The notes beneath the pieces are model-generated. The model worked only from the letters and a program-made list of their open reading frames with translations, did no database searches and was not told the DNA's origin. 64,000 nt of DNA. Origin: Armatimonadota bacterium (lineage in GTDB: Bacteria; Armatimonadota; Fimbriimonadia; Fimbriimonadales; Fimbriimonadaceae). The position numbers and the translations under genes are program-made. Within the stretch, counting starts at the first letter, position 1; every line of letters starts with the position of its first letter. The DNA lies in the NCBI GenBank assembly GCA_016223145.1, contig JACRPN010000008.1:119179-183178 (forward strand), written 5' to 3'. Below are positions 1-8,042 of the stretch, one piece after another.

Positions 1-266
1 TTGGTGCAGATGACGAAGAAGCGATCGGTGTCGATGGCTTTGCCCGGCCCAACGATGCGGTCCCACCAACCCGCGGCATTGCTGTCGCCGGTCAGGGCAT
101 GGCAGACCAGCACCGCATTGTCCCTGGCTTCGTTCAAGGTTCCCCAGGTTTGGTACGCCACCGTCACCGGCCCCCGTCCACACCTGAATCTGCCGATATC
201 TACAAACTGGCGCTCGTCGGCTTGCGGGGTGAGTCGCTCGTTCTCCTGAAAGAGGGCGGGGTCCAT
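1..266 (-). CDS. metX: homoserine O-acetyltransferase, 5' part only (cut by window edge)
   Basis: Reading the minus strand from an ATG at 266 gives an open frame that runs off the window edge without a stop. It encodes about 88 residues that match the N-terminus of MetX: a [20 protein letters not shown] stretch, then [12 protein letters not shown], then a [20 protein letters not shown]-like segment. MetX acetylates homoserine with acetyl-CoA in methionine synthesis. The nucleophile Ser of the alpha/beta hydrolase fold lies further on, outside the window, so MetX cannot be separated from a serine acetyl- or succinyltransferase relative by catalytic residues. No strong ribosome binding site precedes the ATG. 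The plus-strand open frame over the same bases is its antisense shadow. Confidence 0.85.
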   Translation of the reverse strand, partial: MDPALFQENERLTPQADERQFVDIGRFRCGRGPVTVAYQTWGTLNEARDNAVLVCHALTGDSNAAGWWDRIVGPGKAIDTDRFFVICT

Positions 267-360
267 TTGGAGAGGGAAGGGTACCCGCGCGGTGGCGGTG
301 CATGAGGGTGGGGGAGGGTGCACCAGGATGAAGGATTGTGATCCGTTTGAAGGCGTCTCG

Positions 361-382
361 TGGGGCAGACTCTCAGTCTGCC
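361..382 (+). repeat. dispersed palindromic repeat, family A, copy 1
   Basis: The core GGCAGACTCTCAGTCTGCC is an imperfect palindrome (GGCAGACT / AGTCTGCC) preceded by TGG. The same element recurs at 2968-2989, inverted at 5970-5991, and inside a coding sequence at 19410-19432. It sits in the short gap between metX and the hydrolase gene. Confidence 0.85.
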
Positions 383-467
383 TTCGTGCCTTCGAAGAGT
401 GATGCAAAGCAAAAAAGCCATAGAGCCGAGTCGGTGCTCACTCGTCCGCATCCGGTAAAACGTCGCC

Positions 468-2924
468 ATGCTGGTCACGGCTCTACTCGTTGCGCTTCAC
501 ACGTCCCAAACGGCGGCTCCGCCAGAGATCCTGACCGAAGGTCTCGCCATTCGCGGCGTGGTGCGGTCTGGACGTATCCCGTTCCCGACAGACGCCATCC
601 AGCTTCAGCTTGCCGAGGGCAAGTGGAGCACGCCCAAGGCCGGCGACGAAGTAGAACTCGCGAGCGGCAGCAAGCAATCCTGGACCTCGTTCAAGGCTGA
701 CGCAAACGGCGCCATCAACCAGGGACCGTTTCAGGGCGGCTATGCGCTTTTCAACGTGGTTCGCGCTCAGCCCGAGATCGTCATTCTCGAAGCCTCGGGA
801 CATGGCGTCGCCTTGATCAACGGGGTGCCCAGGGCCGGCGACCCCTACGGCAACGGCTATCTCAAGCTCCCGATCCAACTGGAAACCGGCGCCAACACCC
901 TGCTCTTTGGCGCGGGGCGCGGCAATCTGAACGTGCGGCTTGTCAGGCCTTCGGTTCCCGCAAGCTTCAATATGGCGGACCTGACCGTGCCGGACCTCGT
1001 CGTTGGGCAAGGAGGCGAAATGCTGGCAGGCATCATTGTGATGAACGCGACCGCGTCCGAGATGTCCGGTCTTTCTGTGCAGACCCGGGTCGCCGGCGGC
1101 GCAAAGGTCACCACCGAAGTGCCCCCGATCCCACCGCTTGGGGTTTACAAGGTCCCGGTCAAGCTAAAAGTAGACGCGCCCACGGCGGAGGGCACCGCCG
1201 AAGCCACTTTTGCATTGGTGGGCCCCTCTGGGATGCTCGAGTTCCAGCGGGTGCCGCTTCGGGTTCGGAGCGTCAAGCAGACCCGCAAGGTCACCTTCCT
1301 TAGCGCGATCGACGGCAGCGTGCAGTATTACGGCTTGAACCCGGCGCAGACCCCTGGTATCGGAAAGTCTCTCATTCTTTCGCCGCATGGCGCGGGGGTC
1401 GAGGGTATCGGGCAGGCCGACGCCTATTCGGGCAAAGACTGGGCGCATTTGGCCGCTCCGACCAACCGACGCCCCTTCGGCTTTGATTGGGAGGATTGGG
1501 GCGAGGAGGACGCGATCGAGGTGCTCAAACACGCCCAGACCACACTTGCCACAGACCCGGCCAAGACCTACCTAACGGGCCACTCGATGGGTGGCCACGG
1601 TACCTGGCACCTGGGCGTCACCTACCCCAACCTCTTCGCCGCAATAGGCCCCAGCGCCGGTTGGGTGAGCTTCTTCAGCTATGCCGGATCGCCTCGAAGC
1701 GCCCCGACGAACCCGGTCGAAGAGATCTTCTACCGAGCGATGAACGGCAGCGATACGCTCGCCCAGAAGAAGAACTACTTGAACCAGGAGGTCTACATCC
1801 TCCACGGAGATGCCGACGACAACGTGCCGGTGCGGGAGGCCAGGACCATGAAGGAGCAACTCACCCAGATAGGCGCGAAATTCGGTTACCACGAGCAGCC
1901 GGGAGCGGGGCACTGGTGGGATGGCGACGCCGCGCCCGGGGCCGATTGTGTGGATTGGCCCCCGATGATGAAGCTCTTCCAGGATAGCGCCCTCAAGAAG
2001 CCCGCCGACGCCCTGTCCGTCAGCTTCTGCACGTTCGATCCGGCGCGATCGGGGCAATACCTCTGGGCTCGGATCGACTCCCAAAACATCCCTTACGGTC
2101 TGAGTTCCGTGGAACTGGCTCGCCAGCCGGGAAGAATCGTGGGGAAGACCGTGAATGTGAGGCGTTTGATCGTGGGCCCCGAGGCGATCGACCGCAGCGG
2201 GAGGGTGTTCATCGCCGAACTCGATGGGCAAAGCGTTTCCGCACCGCTGCCCACCGACCCCAAGGATGGCCTGGCTTACGAAATGGTGGACGACGCCTGG
2301 ATTTGCGCGGGCCCCGCGGGTACGACCGACGCCCCAAAGCGGCGCCATCAGTTCAAATCGGCGTTCCGCAACGGCGCGTGGCTCGTGTACGGCACCTCCG
2401 GAACCCCCGAGGAGAACGCCTGGTCACTGGCCAAAGCGCGGTTTGACGCGGAGCAGTTCGGCTATCGTGGCAACGGTGCGTTCCGCGTGATGAGCGACGC
2501 CGCGTTTCTGGCGACGCTCGATGATCCCTCGCAGACGCGCGATCGCAACGTGGTGCTCTATGGCAACAGCGAGACAAACCGGACCTTCAGTCGACTCTTG
2601 AAGGAGGCGCCGGTTCAGGTGAGGTCCGGCAAGCTGACGGTGGGCGAGAAGGAGCAGAAGGGCGTGGGGTTGGGGTGTCTGTTCGTCTACCCTCGGCCCG
2701 ACTCCAAGTTTGCGATGGTCGGCGTCGTGGCGGGGACGGGGCTGCAGGGCATGGCCGCAACAAACCGTCTGCCGTATTTCGTGTCGGGCGTTCAGTATCC
2801 GGACTGGTGTGTGTTCGACACGAAAGTGTACGCCTCGGGGTTATCGGGTGTGATCGGCGCGGGCTATTTCGACGACGACTGGGTGGTCCGCCTGCGCCAG
2901 TCCGCATGGAGAGACAGGCCCTAA
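468..2924 (+). CDS. secreted alpha/beta hydrolase (prolyl-oligopeptidase/esterase-like)
   Basis: The 818-residue protein starts with a short hydrophobic signal peptide (about residues 1-17). Residues about 20-270 look like beta-rich domains of the kind placed before secreted peptidase or esterase domains. The hydrolase core carries the nucleophile elbow GHSMGG with Ser373, a likely acid in HGDADDNVPV (about residues 446-455) and a likely base His482 in GAGHWWDG, in the usual order. The C-terminal 320 residues include a second region (VYGTSGTPEENAWSLAKARF) seen in large secreted hydrolases annotated as prolyl oligopeptidase family. It probably acts outside the cytoplasm on a peptide or ester; the substrate cannot be read from sequence. 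It is monocistronic, with repeat-rich gaps on both sides. Confidence 0.75.
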   Translation: MLVTALLVALHTSQTAAPPEILTEGLAIRGVVRSGRIPFPTDAIQLQLAEGKWSTPKAGDEVELASGSKQSWTSFKADANGAINQGPFQGGYALFNVVRAQPEIVILEASGHGVALINGVPRAGDPYGNGYLKLPIQLETGANTLLFGAGRGNLNVRLVRPSVPASFNMADLTVPDLVVGQGGEMLAGIIVMNATASEMSGLSVQTRVAGGAKVTTEVPPIPPLGVYKVPVKLKVDAPTAEGTAEATFALVGPSGMLEFQRVPLRVRSVKQTRKVTFLSAIDGSVQYYGLNPAQTPGIGKSLILSPHGAGVEGIGQADAYSGKDWAHLAAPTNRRPFGFDWEDWGEEDAIEVLKHAQTTLATDPAKTYLTGHSMGGHGTWHLGVTYPNLFAAIGPSAGWVSFFSYAGSPRSAPTNPVEEIFYRAMNGSDTLAQKKNYLNQEVYILHGDADDNVPVREARTMKEQLTQIGAKFGYHEQPGAGHWWDGDAAPGADCVDWPPMMKLFQDSALKKPADALSVSFCTFDPARSGQYLWARIDSQNIPYGLSSVELARQPGRIVGKTVNVRRLIVGPEAIDRSGRVFIAELDGQSVSAPLPTDPKDGLAYEMVDDAWICAGPAGTTDAPKRRHQFKSAFRNGAWLVYGTSGTPEENAWSLAKARFDAEQFGYRGNGAFRVMSDAAFLATLDDPSQTRDRNVVLYGNSETNRTFSRLLKEAPVQVRSGKLTVGEKEQKGVGLGCLFVYPRPDSKFAMVGVVAGTGLQGMAATNRLPYFVSGVQYPDWCVFDTKVYASGLSGVIGAGYFDDDWVVRLRQSAWRDRP

Positions 2925-2930
2925 AGCAGT

Positions 2931-2989
2931 GTGGAAGGGTGGAGGGATGGAAGGGTGAAGGGATCCGTGGGGCAGACTCTCAGTCTGCC
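2931..2989. repeat. 7-base-period tract followed by family A repeat, copy 2
   Basis: Bases 2931-2965 are purine-rich with GGAAGGG, TGGAGGG, GGAAGGG and TGAAGGG units at about 7-base spacing. Directly after comes a second perfect copy of the family A palindrome (2968-2989), identical to the one at 361-382. Nothing coding is seen here. Confidence 0.7.
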
Positions 2990-3039
2990 AAACGCGTCCC
3001 GACCCGAACCAATCGGCTACTGCAATTTCGCCGTTTCTC

Positions 3040-3069
3040 TTGTCAAATGAAAAACTATAGTGCTATGAT
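3040..3069 (+). promoter_or_regulatory. sigma70-type promoter of the HxlR-family gene
   Basis: TTGTCA at 3040-3045 and TATGAT at 3064-3069 are separated by 18 bases. TG stands one base before the -10 hexamer, giving an extended -10 element. Transcription would start about 30 bases before the ATG at 3107. This is the clearest promoter match in the first 10 kb. Confidence 0.65.
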
Positions 3070-3106
3070 CCTCTTGGAACTCACTTTGCGTGTTCACGGA
3101 GGAATC

Positions 3107-3592
3107 ATGACCGGCTTGAATTGCAATCCGACCCTGCTCTACGGCGGCCTGCCGATTTGCGCTCGCCAGATCGATGTCGTCCGAGAAGTGCGCGCCAGAT
3201 ACGGCGCCGACGAGAGCTTCGCGGAGGACCTTTTCGACCTGCTGGACCGTCGGTGGACCATCCATGTGATCCGCGTCCTCGCACAGGGCAAGAGGCGCTT
3301 CAGCGAAATCGCCTCGGCGAAGAGCATCAACTCGAACACGCTGGCCTGCCGGCTGAAGGAGCTTTCGCACGCGGGGCTTGTGGTCCGCGAGGTCCATTCC
3401 TACATTCCTCCGCACGTCGAGTACCGCCTGACCGTCAAGGGCAAGGAACTGGTCGAGGCGCTGGAAAAGGTCGGCGAGCTGGCGGAGAGGTGGGGGACGC
3501 TTCCCGAGATGCGCCGCGGCTTTGCGCTTGTGGCTGAAACGCGCCGGCCGATGCGTTCGGAGGCAAAGAAAGGGCCAAAGGGTGGGTATTGA
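3107..3592 (+). CDS. HxlR-family winged-helix transcriptional regulator
   Basis: The open frame extends upstream to 2675, but the start is set at ATG 3107 by a GGAGGA ribosome site at 3098-3103 and the promoter at 3040-3069. The 161-residue product contains the HxlR core: LLDRRWTIHVIRVLAQGKRR, then the recognition region SINSNTLACRLKELSHAGLV, then the wing EVHSYIPPHVEYRLTVKG. HxlR proteins bind DNA as dimers and often sense small molecules or redox-active electrophiles. Cysteines near the N-terminus (NCNP, ICAR) might serve sensing, but this is only a suggestion. No adjacent enzyme gene reveals its target. Confidence 0.85.
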   Translation: MTGLNCNPTLLYGGLPICARQIDVVREVRARYGADESFAEDLFDLLDRRWTIHVIRVLAQGKRRFSEIASAKSINSNTLACRLKELSHAGLVVREVHSYIPPHVEYRLTVKGKELVEALEKVGELAERWGTLPEMRRGFALVAETRRPMRSEAKKGPKGGY

Positions 3593-3759
3593 GTGAAGCG
3601 TCGTTGAGCCCAAAGGCGGCGGCGAGTCAAAGAGGAACAACGGGCCGGAAGGTGAAAGCGAAGGGCGTCGCCCTGGAATTGGGGATTACCCGCACGCCCG
3701 ACAAGCCCTGAAGGGGCGCAAGAGCCGCGTCGGCCCTTCAGGCATAGTGATGGGATGGT

Positions 3760-3801
3760 GGCGCCCAGATTCCAGGCCTTCGGCCGGCGCCGTGGTTTTT
3801 T
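3760..3801 (+). terminator. possible intrinsic terminator downstream of the HxlR gene
   Basis: GGCGCC at 3760-3765 can pair with GGCGCC at 3786-3791, enclosing a smaller GGCC-TTC-GGCC hairpin. A run of six T follows at 3796-3801. The inner CCAGGCCTTCGGCC resembles sequence at 52750-52765, so this may be a dispersed repeat doubling as a terminator. Confidence 0.4.
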
Positions 3802-3906
3802 CGGCAGGTTTGGCCTTCCGGTCCTTCGACCATGCCCGAGCGATGCGCGATGCTCGCTTTAGCCGGATCACGCCCACCTATGGTTCGAGAGACCAATGTG
3901 ACCGGA

Positions 3907-3971
3907 CGCAGGCTAAAGCCTGCGGCTACAGAACCTAACTAACACGATCGCAGGCTAAAGTCTGCGGCTAC
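3907..3971 (+). repeat. two direct copies of palindromic repeat family C
   Basis: Copies at 3907-3929 and 3949-3971 share a GCAGGCTAAAGCCTGCGG-type core followed by CTAC; the second copy has one change (AAGTCTGCGG). The GCGGCTAC end is also shared with family B, which suggests related termini. Confidence 0.75.
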
Positions 3972-4028
3972 TGACCAACGGGCACCCAACCCTCACCCCG
4001 GACCCCATCCCCCAATCCCCAACCCCCC

Positions 4029-4047
4029 TCAAAAGGTATCCTTTTGA
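4029..4047 (+). promoter_or_regulatory. perfect hairpin just upstream of aspS
   Basis: TCAAAAGG and CCTTTTGA form an 8-bp stem with a TAT loop, ending 7 bases before the aspS ATG at 4054. It could influence initiation of aspS translation or be a protein-binding dyad. No T-box or other aminoacyl-tRNA-synthetase leader features were recognised. Confidence 0.4.
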
Positions 4048-4053
4048 ACTCAA

Positions 4054-5868
4054 ATGAGCTTCCAACAGCGAACCCATGACTGTGGCGCACTGCGCCCCCA
4101 GCACGAAGGCCAGGCCGTCGTCATCAACGGCTGGGCCCATCGGGTCCGCGACCTTGGAGGGCTCTTCTTCGTCGACGTTCGCGACCGGACCGGTATTGTC
4201 CAGGCGTTCTTCGACCCCGCGAAGTTCTCGAACCTCGCCGAAATCCGCTCCGAAACCTGCCTCTCCATCCAGGGCGCCCTGCGCCATCGCAGCCCCGAAA
4301 CCGTGAACCCCAAGATGGCCACCGGCGAGGTGGAGCTGGTCGTCGAATCCTATCAGGTTCTTGGCCCCGCGAAACCGATCCCGTTCCCGGTCAGCGACGA
4401 GGAACAGATGGTGAGCGTCAACGAGGAATTGCGGATCAAGCACCGGTACCTCGACCTGCGCCGTCCCTCGATGTACCGCAAGCTCGCGGTCCGGGCTGGG
4501 GTGGTCACGGGCATCCGCAAATACCTCGACGAGCGGGGCTTCGTCGAGACCGAGACCCCCATCATCACCCGCTCGACGCCCGAGGGCGCACGCGACTATC
4601 TGGTGCCCTATCGCCTCGACCCCGGCAAGTTTTACGCCCTGCCGCAGAGTCCGCAGCAGTACAAGCAGCTCCTGATGGTTGCAGGGCTTGAGCGCTACTA
4701 CCAGATCTGCAAGTGCTTCCGCGACGAATCGCAGCGCGCTGACCGCCAGCCCGAATTCACGCAGCTCGATCTCGAGATGTCGTTCGTGACGCAAGAGGAT
4801 GTGCTCCAGGTGGCCGAAGGGCTGCTGCGCGAAGTCTGCAACGATGTGATCGCCAAGTTCGGGCTTGAAAAGGACCCTGTTGAGCCGTTCGCGAGGCTGA
4901 CCTACGCCGAGTCGATGGAGCGGTTCGGCTGCGACAAGCCCGACCTTCGGTTCGGTTTGGAGCTGTTTGATATCACCGACGCGGTCAAGGGCAGTGAGTT
5001 TGGCGTGTTTAAGTCTGTCGCTGCTTCAGGCGGCAAGATTCGGGGCGTTCGCTATCCCGGCGGGGCCTCGCTCTCGCGCAAGGATGTGGGCGATCTCGAA
5101 ACGATGGCCAAGGAATGGGGCGCCAAGGGCCTCGCCACGCTTTGGGTCGCGGATGGCGAGGGCGCGCTCTCGGCGCCGTGCGGGCTAAAGGTTCGAGGCT
5201 CGATCGCCAAGTTCTTCAAGCCGGAGGAGCTCGACGCGATTCTCAAGGTCGGTCATGCCGAGGATGGAGACCTGCTTTGCTTTGCCGCCGACACCTTTGA
5301 AGCGGGGAACAACGTGCTCTTTCGGCTTCGCAACGAGATTGGGTCCCGGTGCGGCCTGCGCGACAAGCGCAAGCTGGTGTTCTGCTGGGTCCTCGACTTC
5401 CCGCTTTTTGAGCGAGACGAGGAGACCGGCCGATGGTCGCCGAGCCACCACCCGTTCACGAGCCCGAAGTTCGAGCACTTGGATCGGTTGGAGAGCGACC
5501 CGGGGAGCGTGTTGGCCGACTGCTACGATGTGGTGTGCAACGGCACGGAGATGGCCAGCGGCTCGATCCGAATCCATCGACCCGACATCCAGTCGCGTGT
5601 GTTCTCGCTGCTGAACATCGATGAGCCGACCCAGAAGGATCGGTTCGGGCACATGCTCGAAGCGTTCCAGTTCGGAGCGCCCCCGCATGGAGGGATTGCC
5701 CCTGGCATCGACCGCATCGTGATGCACCTGCTCGATGAGGAGAACATCCGCGAGGTAATGGCGTTCCCGAAGATCGGCCCCGGGCTCGACCCCATGATGG
5801 GCGCCCCATCCGAAGTCGACGAGGCCCAGTGGGTGGAAATGGGCCTGCAGCTTAGGCCCAGGAAGTAG
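4054..5868 (+). CDS. aspS: aspartate--tRNA ligase
   Basis: The 604-residue protein has the length and layout of bacterial-type class II AspRS. An OB-fold anticodon-binding domain spans about residues 1-105 (INGWAHRVRDLGGLFFVDVR). Motif 1 is near ERGFVETETP. Motif 2 is YQICKCFRDESQRADRQPEF. A GAD insertion domain lies at about 290-410, and motif 3 is GIAPGIDRIVMHLL. It charges tRNA-Asp in the cytoplasm. Whether it is discriminating or also charges tRNA-Asn is unclear; an asparagine synthetase (asnA) is encoded at 40.1 kb, so free asparagine can be made without the tRNA-dependent route. It appears monocistronic. Confidence 0.95.
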   Translation: MSFQQRTHDCGALRPQHEGQAVVINGWAHRVRDLGGLFFVDVRDRTGIVQAFFDPAKFSNLAEIRSETCLSIQGALRHRSPETVNPKMATGEVELVVESYQVLGPAKPIPFPVSDEEQMVSVNEELRIKHRYLDLRRPSMYRKLAVRAGVVTGIRKYLDERGFVETETPIITRSTPEGARDYLVPYRLDPGKFYALPQSPQQYKQLLMVAGLERYYQICKCFRDESQRADRQPEFTQLDLEMSFVTQEDVLQVAEGLLREVCNDVIAKFGLEKDPVEPFARLTYAESMERFGCDKPDLRFGLELFDITDAVKGSEFGVFKSVAASGGKIRGVRYPGGASLSRKDVGDLETMAKEWGAKGLATLWVADGEGALSAPCGLKVRGSIAKFFKPEELDAILKVGHAEDGDLLCFAADTFEAGNNVLFRLRNEIGSRCGLRDKRKLVFCWVLDFPLFERDEETGRWSPSHHPFTSPKFEHLDRLESDPGSVLADCYDVVCNGTEMASGSIRIHRPDIQSRVFSLLNIDEPTQKDRFGHMLEAFQFGAPPHGGIAPGIDRIVMHLLDEENIREVMAFPKIGPGLDPMMGAPSEVDEAQWVEMGLQLRPRK

Positions 5869-5969
5869 CGGCCTCTCCACGCTGCTCGGAGTGATTCCAG
5901 ACTCCTGAGTCGCCATATCTGACCATCTTCCCATCCCACCATCCCTTCCTCCTGATCACCCGCGGCGTC

Positions 5970-5991
5970 GGCAGATTGAGAGTCTGCCCCA
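5970..5991 (-). repeat. family A palindromic repeat, copy 3 (inverted)
   Basis: GGCAGATTGAGAGTCTGCC followed by CCA is the reverse complement of the copies at 361 and 2968 with one substitution. It lies in the gap after aspS, preceded by a C/T-rich, roughly 7-base-period tract (5915-5950). Confidence 0.75.
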
Positions 5992-6044
5992 CGGGCTTCA
6001 CTCACACCTCGCTCATCCTCACGGATGCGTTCCCACTTCAATCC

Positions 6045-6090
6045 TTACAAAAATAGATATCTTTCAGAGGGATTCCATACGATTTTGTAA
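6045..6090. promoter_or_regulatory. AT-rich segment with 8-bp inverted repeat
   Basis: TTACAAAA (6045-6052) and TTTTGTAA (6083-6090) form an inverted repeat inside a stretch (6040-6140) that is much richer in A+T than its surroundings. It is the likely promoter/operator zone of the small membrane protein gene. No confident -35/-10 pair was identified. Confidence 0.4.
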
Positions 6091-6162
6091 ATAAAGAATG
6101 TCGCCTTCATGCCGTAACCTATCTATACAGAACCGGAAAGTGTTCTTAATCGAGGATTGATC

Positions 6163-6411
6163 ATGAGCAAAGTGCTTAAAGCGGAACTATTGGACGCCGA
6201 AATCCCCACCATCGAGACGGCAAAGGGCAAGACTTACGCCGGCATTGGCCTGGTCCTCTTGGGCCTGACGGGCATCTTCTTTGCGGCGATCACGGGTCTC
6301 GTTGCCGTTTTTCCGCTCGCGCTCTTCGCTCCGATCGCCGTCGTCGCCTTTGGCGTACTCGGCATCGTCATGGGCGCGTCCGACGCCTACAGTAATCATC
6401 ACCACCGGTAA
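6163..6411 (+). CDS. small two-helix membrane protein of unknown function
   Basis: The start is ATG 6163, preceded by GAGG at 6152-6155 with 7-base spacing; a TTG two codons earlier would overlap that site. The 82-residue product has a polar N-terminal 25 residues, two adjacent hydrophobic segments (about 28-50 and 52-72, GLVLLGLTGIFFAAI and LFAPIAVVAFGVLGIVMGA) and a short His-rich tail (NHHHR). No family was recognised. It stands alone between aspS and glf with an AT-rich upstream region, so it is probably separately transcribed. It could be an envelope-stress or accessory membrane protein, but nothing supports one role over another. Confidence 0.6.
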   Translation: MSKVLKAELLDAEIPTIETAKGKTYAGIGLVLLGLTGIFFAAITGLVAVFPLALFAPIAVVAFGVLGIVMGASDAYSNHHHR

Positions 6412-6582
6412 GCAGCCACCATCCCATCGGCTGCCCGCCAGTCGGCCGCTGCCCCGCGGCCGACCTGGCAACCGGTCTGCCAGGCACCGATCCTGGCAGT
6501 AAATAGAACGTCATCCCGCTAGCCTTCCCAGCAAATATGCCGATCATTCCAATAGGCGCGTCCCTTGCGCCATGAGGGTGGA

Positions 6583-7692
6583 TTGGCGTCATACGACTAC
6601 GTGATCGTCGGTGCGGGCTTCTTCGGCGCAACGTGCGCACACCAACTTGCCCGTCGCGGTCAAAGGGTCCTTGTGGTCGACCGCAGACCCCACCTGGGCG
6701 GGAACTGCTACACCGAAACCGTCGAGGGCATTCCGGTACATCGCTACGGCGCGCACATCTTCCACACGAACGACCAACGTCTCTGGGACTTCGTGAACAT
6801 GTTCGCCGACTTCCGGCCTTACTGCCACAGGGTCAAAGTCCGCCATAAAGACCAAATACTGTCCTTTCCGATAAACCTGCTCACACTGCATCAGCTTTGG
6901 GGGGTGACGACGCCACAGGAAGCAGAAACAGAACTTGCCGCGCGCCGGGAACCGGTGCAAGACCCGAGGAACATGGAAGAGTGGTGCCTCTCCGCCATAG
7001 GGCGGGATCTCTATGAGACGTTCATTCGCGGCTATACGAAGAAGCAGTGGGGAAGGGAGCCTGCCGATCTGCCGGCCAGTATCGTTCGCAGAATTCCGGT
7101 TAGGCTCAACTTTGACGACAGCTATTTCGACGATCGTTTTGTGGGAATACCTGTAGAAGGCTACACGCCGCTCTTCGAGCGCATGCTGGAGGGGATCGAT
7201 GTGGAGTTGGGCTGCGACTTCTTCGAGAACCGAAAGGAGCTTGAGCCCATGGGGCAGTTGATCTTCACCGGCATGATTGACGCCTATTTCGATTATCGAT
7301 TTGGTCCGCTGGAGTACCGATCGCTGCGCTTTGAAGACGAGCTTGTGGACGGAGATTATCAGGGCTGCTCCGTGGTGAACTACACCGATGCCGACGTGCC
7401 GTTTACACGGATCTTGGAGCACAAGCACTTTCACGGCGTGTACTCCAACAAGTCGATCATCACGCGAGAGTATCCAGACGCCTACTCCGTAGGAAAGGAG
7501 CCCTATTACCCGGTTGGCGACGAAGCCAACAGAGCCCTCTACGAACGCTATCGCCAACTCGAAACTTCCACTCTCTTCGGCGGTCGTTGTGGGCGCTATG
7601 TCTATTGGGATATGCACCAAGCCATCGGCGCTGCATTGACTCTGGTGGAGAAGCTCCACGGAAGCAGGAGGAACGAGCGAATAGCGGCGTAG
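6583..7692 (+). CDS. glf: UDP-galactopyranose mutase
   Basis: The product begins with the FAD-binding Rossmann motif VIVGAGFFGATCAHQLARRG and has the UGM signatures NCYTETVEGIPVHRYGAHIF, FHTNDQRLWDFV and SIVRRIPVR, with FTGMIDAYFDYRFG and EYPDAYSVGKEPYYPV later. UGM converts UDP-galactopyranose to UDP-galactofuranose for cell-surface glycans. The start is placed at TTG 6583, giving the MASYDYVIVGAG N-terminus usual for the family, with a GAGGGTGG ribosome site before it; an upstream in-frame TTG at 6565 is the alternative. The protein is about 369 residues, normal for the family. A glycosyltransferase gene follows 350 bases downstream, consistent with a surface polysaccharide role. Confidence 0.92.
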   Translation: MASYDYVIVGAGFFGATCAHQLARRGQRVLVVDRRPHLGGNCYTETVEGIPVHRYGAHIFHTNDQRLWDFVNMFADFRPYCHRVKVRHKDQILSFPINLLTLHQLWGVTTPQEAETELAARREPVQDPRNMEEWCLSAIGRDLYETFIRGYTKKQWGREPADLPASIVRRIPVRLNFDDSYFDDRFVGIPVEGYTPLFERMLEGIDVELGCDFFENRKELEPMGQLIFTGMIDAYFDYRFGPLEYRSLRFEDELVDGDYQGCSVVNYTDADVPFTRILEHKHFHGVYSNKSIITREYPDAYSVGKEPYYPVGDEANRALYERYRQLETSTLFGGRCGRYVYWDMHQAIGAALTLVEKLHGSRRNERIAA

Positions 7693-8042
7693 GCGACGAA
7701 TGACGGATGACGAATGATGGGTGTTGGATGTTGGATGTTGAAAGACCTTGAGCCAGATGAGTTCGAAGACTACAGCGAATCTCAAGAGTCGCTATTCCGC
7801 CCTTACAGGGCTCGATCGCAAACGGCCACCAGGTTCCAGGGCTTCGCCCTTCGCTTCAACATTTCGGCCCGTTGGGCCTCTGGAAACGACCTTTGAGATG
7901 GCTTCTATTATGGCCGACACCCTTAGTACCCGAAAACCGAGAACCAGAACACTTTAGCAACTGAGCACCCGACACCCATCGCACCTGCACACCTGACAAC
8001 CTGAAACCCTGAAGACCTCAACGCCGAGCACTACCAACTCCC
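7693..8042. repeat. gap with heptad tracts
   Basis: No gene is seen. Bases 7692-7742 read as successive 7-mers (GACGAAT GACGGAT GACGAAT, later GTTGGAT GTTGGAT). Bases 7966-8035 are a C/A-rich tract with ACCTGANA-type units of about 8 bases. Between them are imperfect palindromic words (CCAGGGCTTCGCCCT; GGCCCGTTGGGCC) that recur near 3773 and 52705-52765. Confidence 0.65.

Larger units (their letters stand above)
3593..4028. other. noncoding gap with hairpins and family C repeats
   Basis: No credible gene is seen. The gap holds a long hairpin at about 3705-3742 (CCCTGAAGGG paired with CCCTTCAGG), the GGCGCC-bounded hairpin at 3760-3801, and two direct copies of the GCAGGCTAAAGCCTGCGG palindrome. 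A C-rich tract (3987-4028) runs up to aspS. Confidence 0.6.

Noticed and set aside
1-249. Plus-strand open frame at the window start
   Set aside because: It is the antisense of the metX 5' part, whose minus-strand protein is clearly recognisable.
1572-2348. 258-codon minus-strand frame
   Set aside because: It lies wholly inside the hydrolase gene and has no recognisable protein features.
2675-3106. Long N-terminal extension of the HxlR regulator
   Set aside because: It overlaps the end of the preceding gene, the family A repeat and the promoter; the ribosome site sets the start at 3107.
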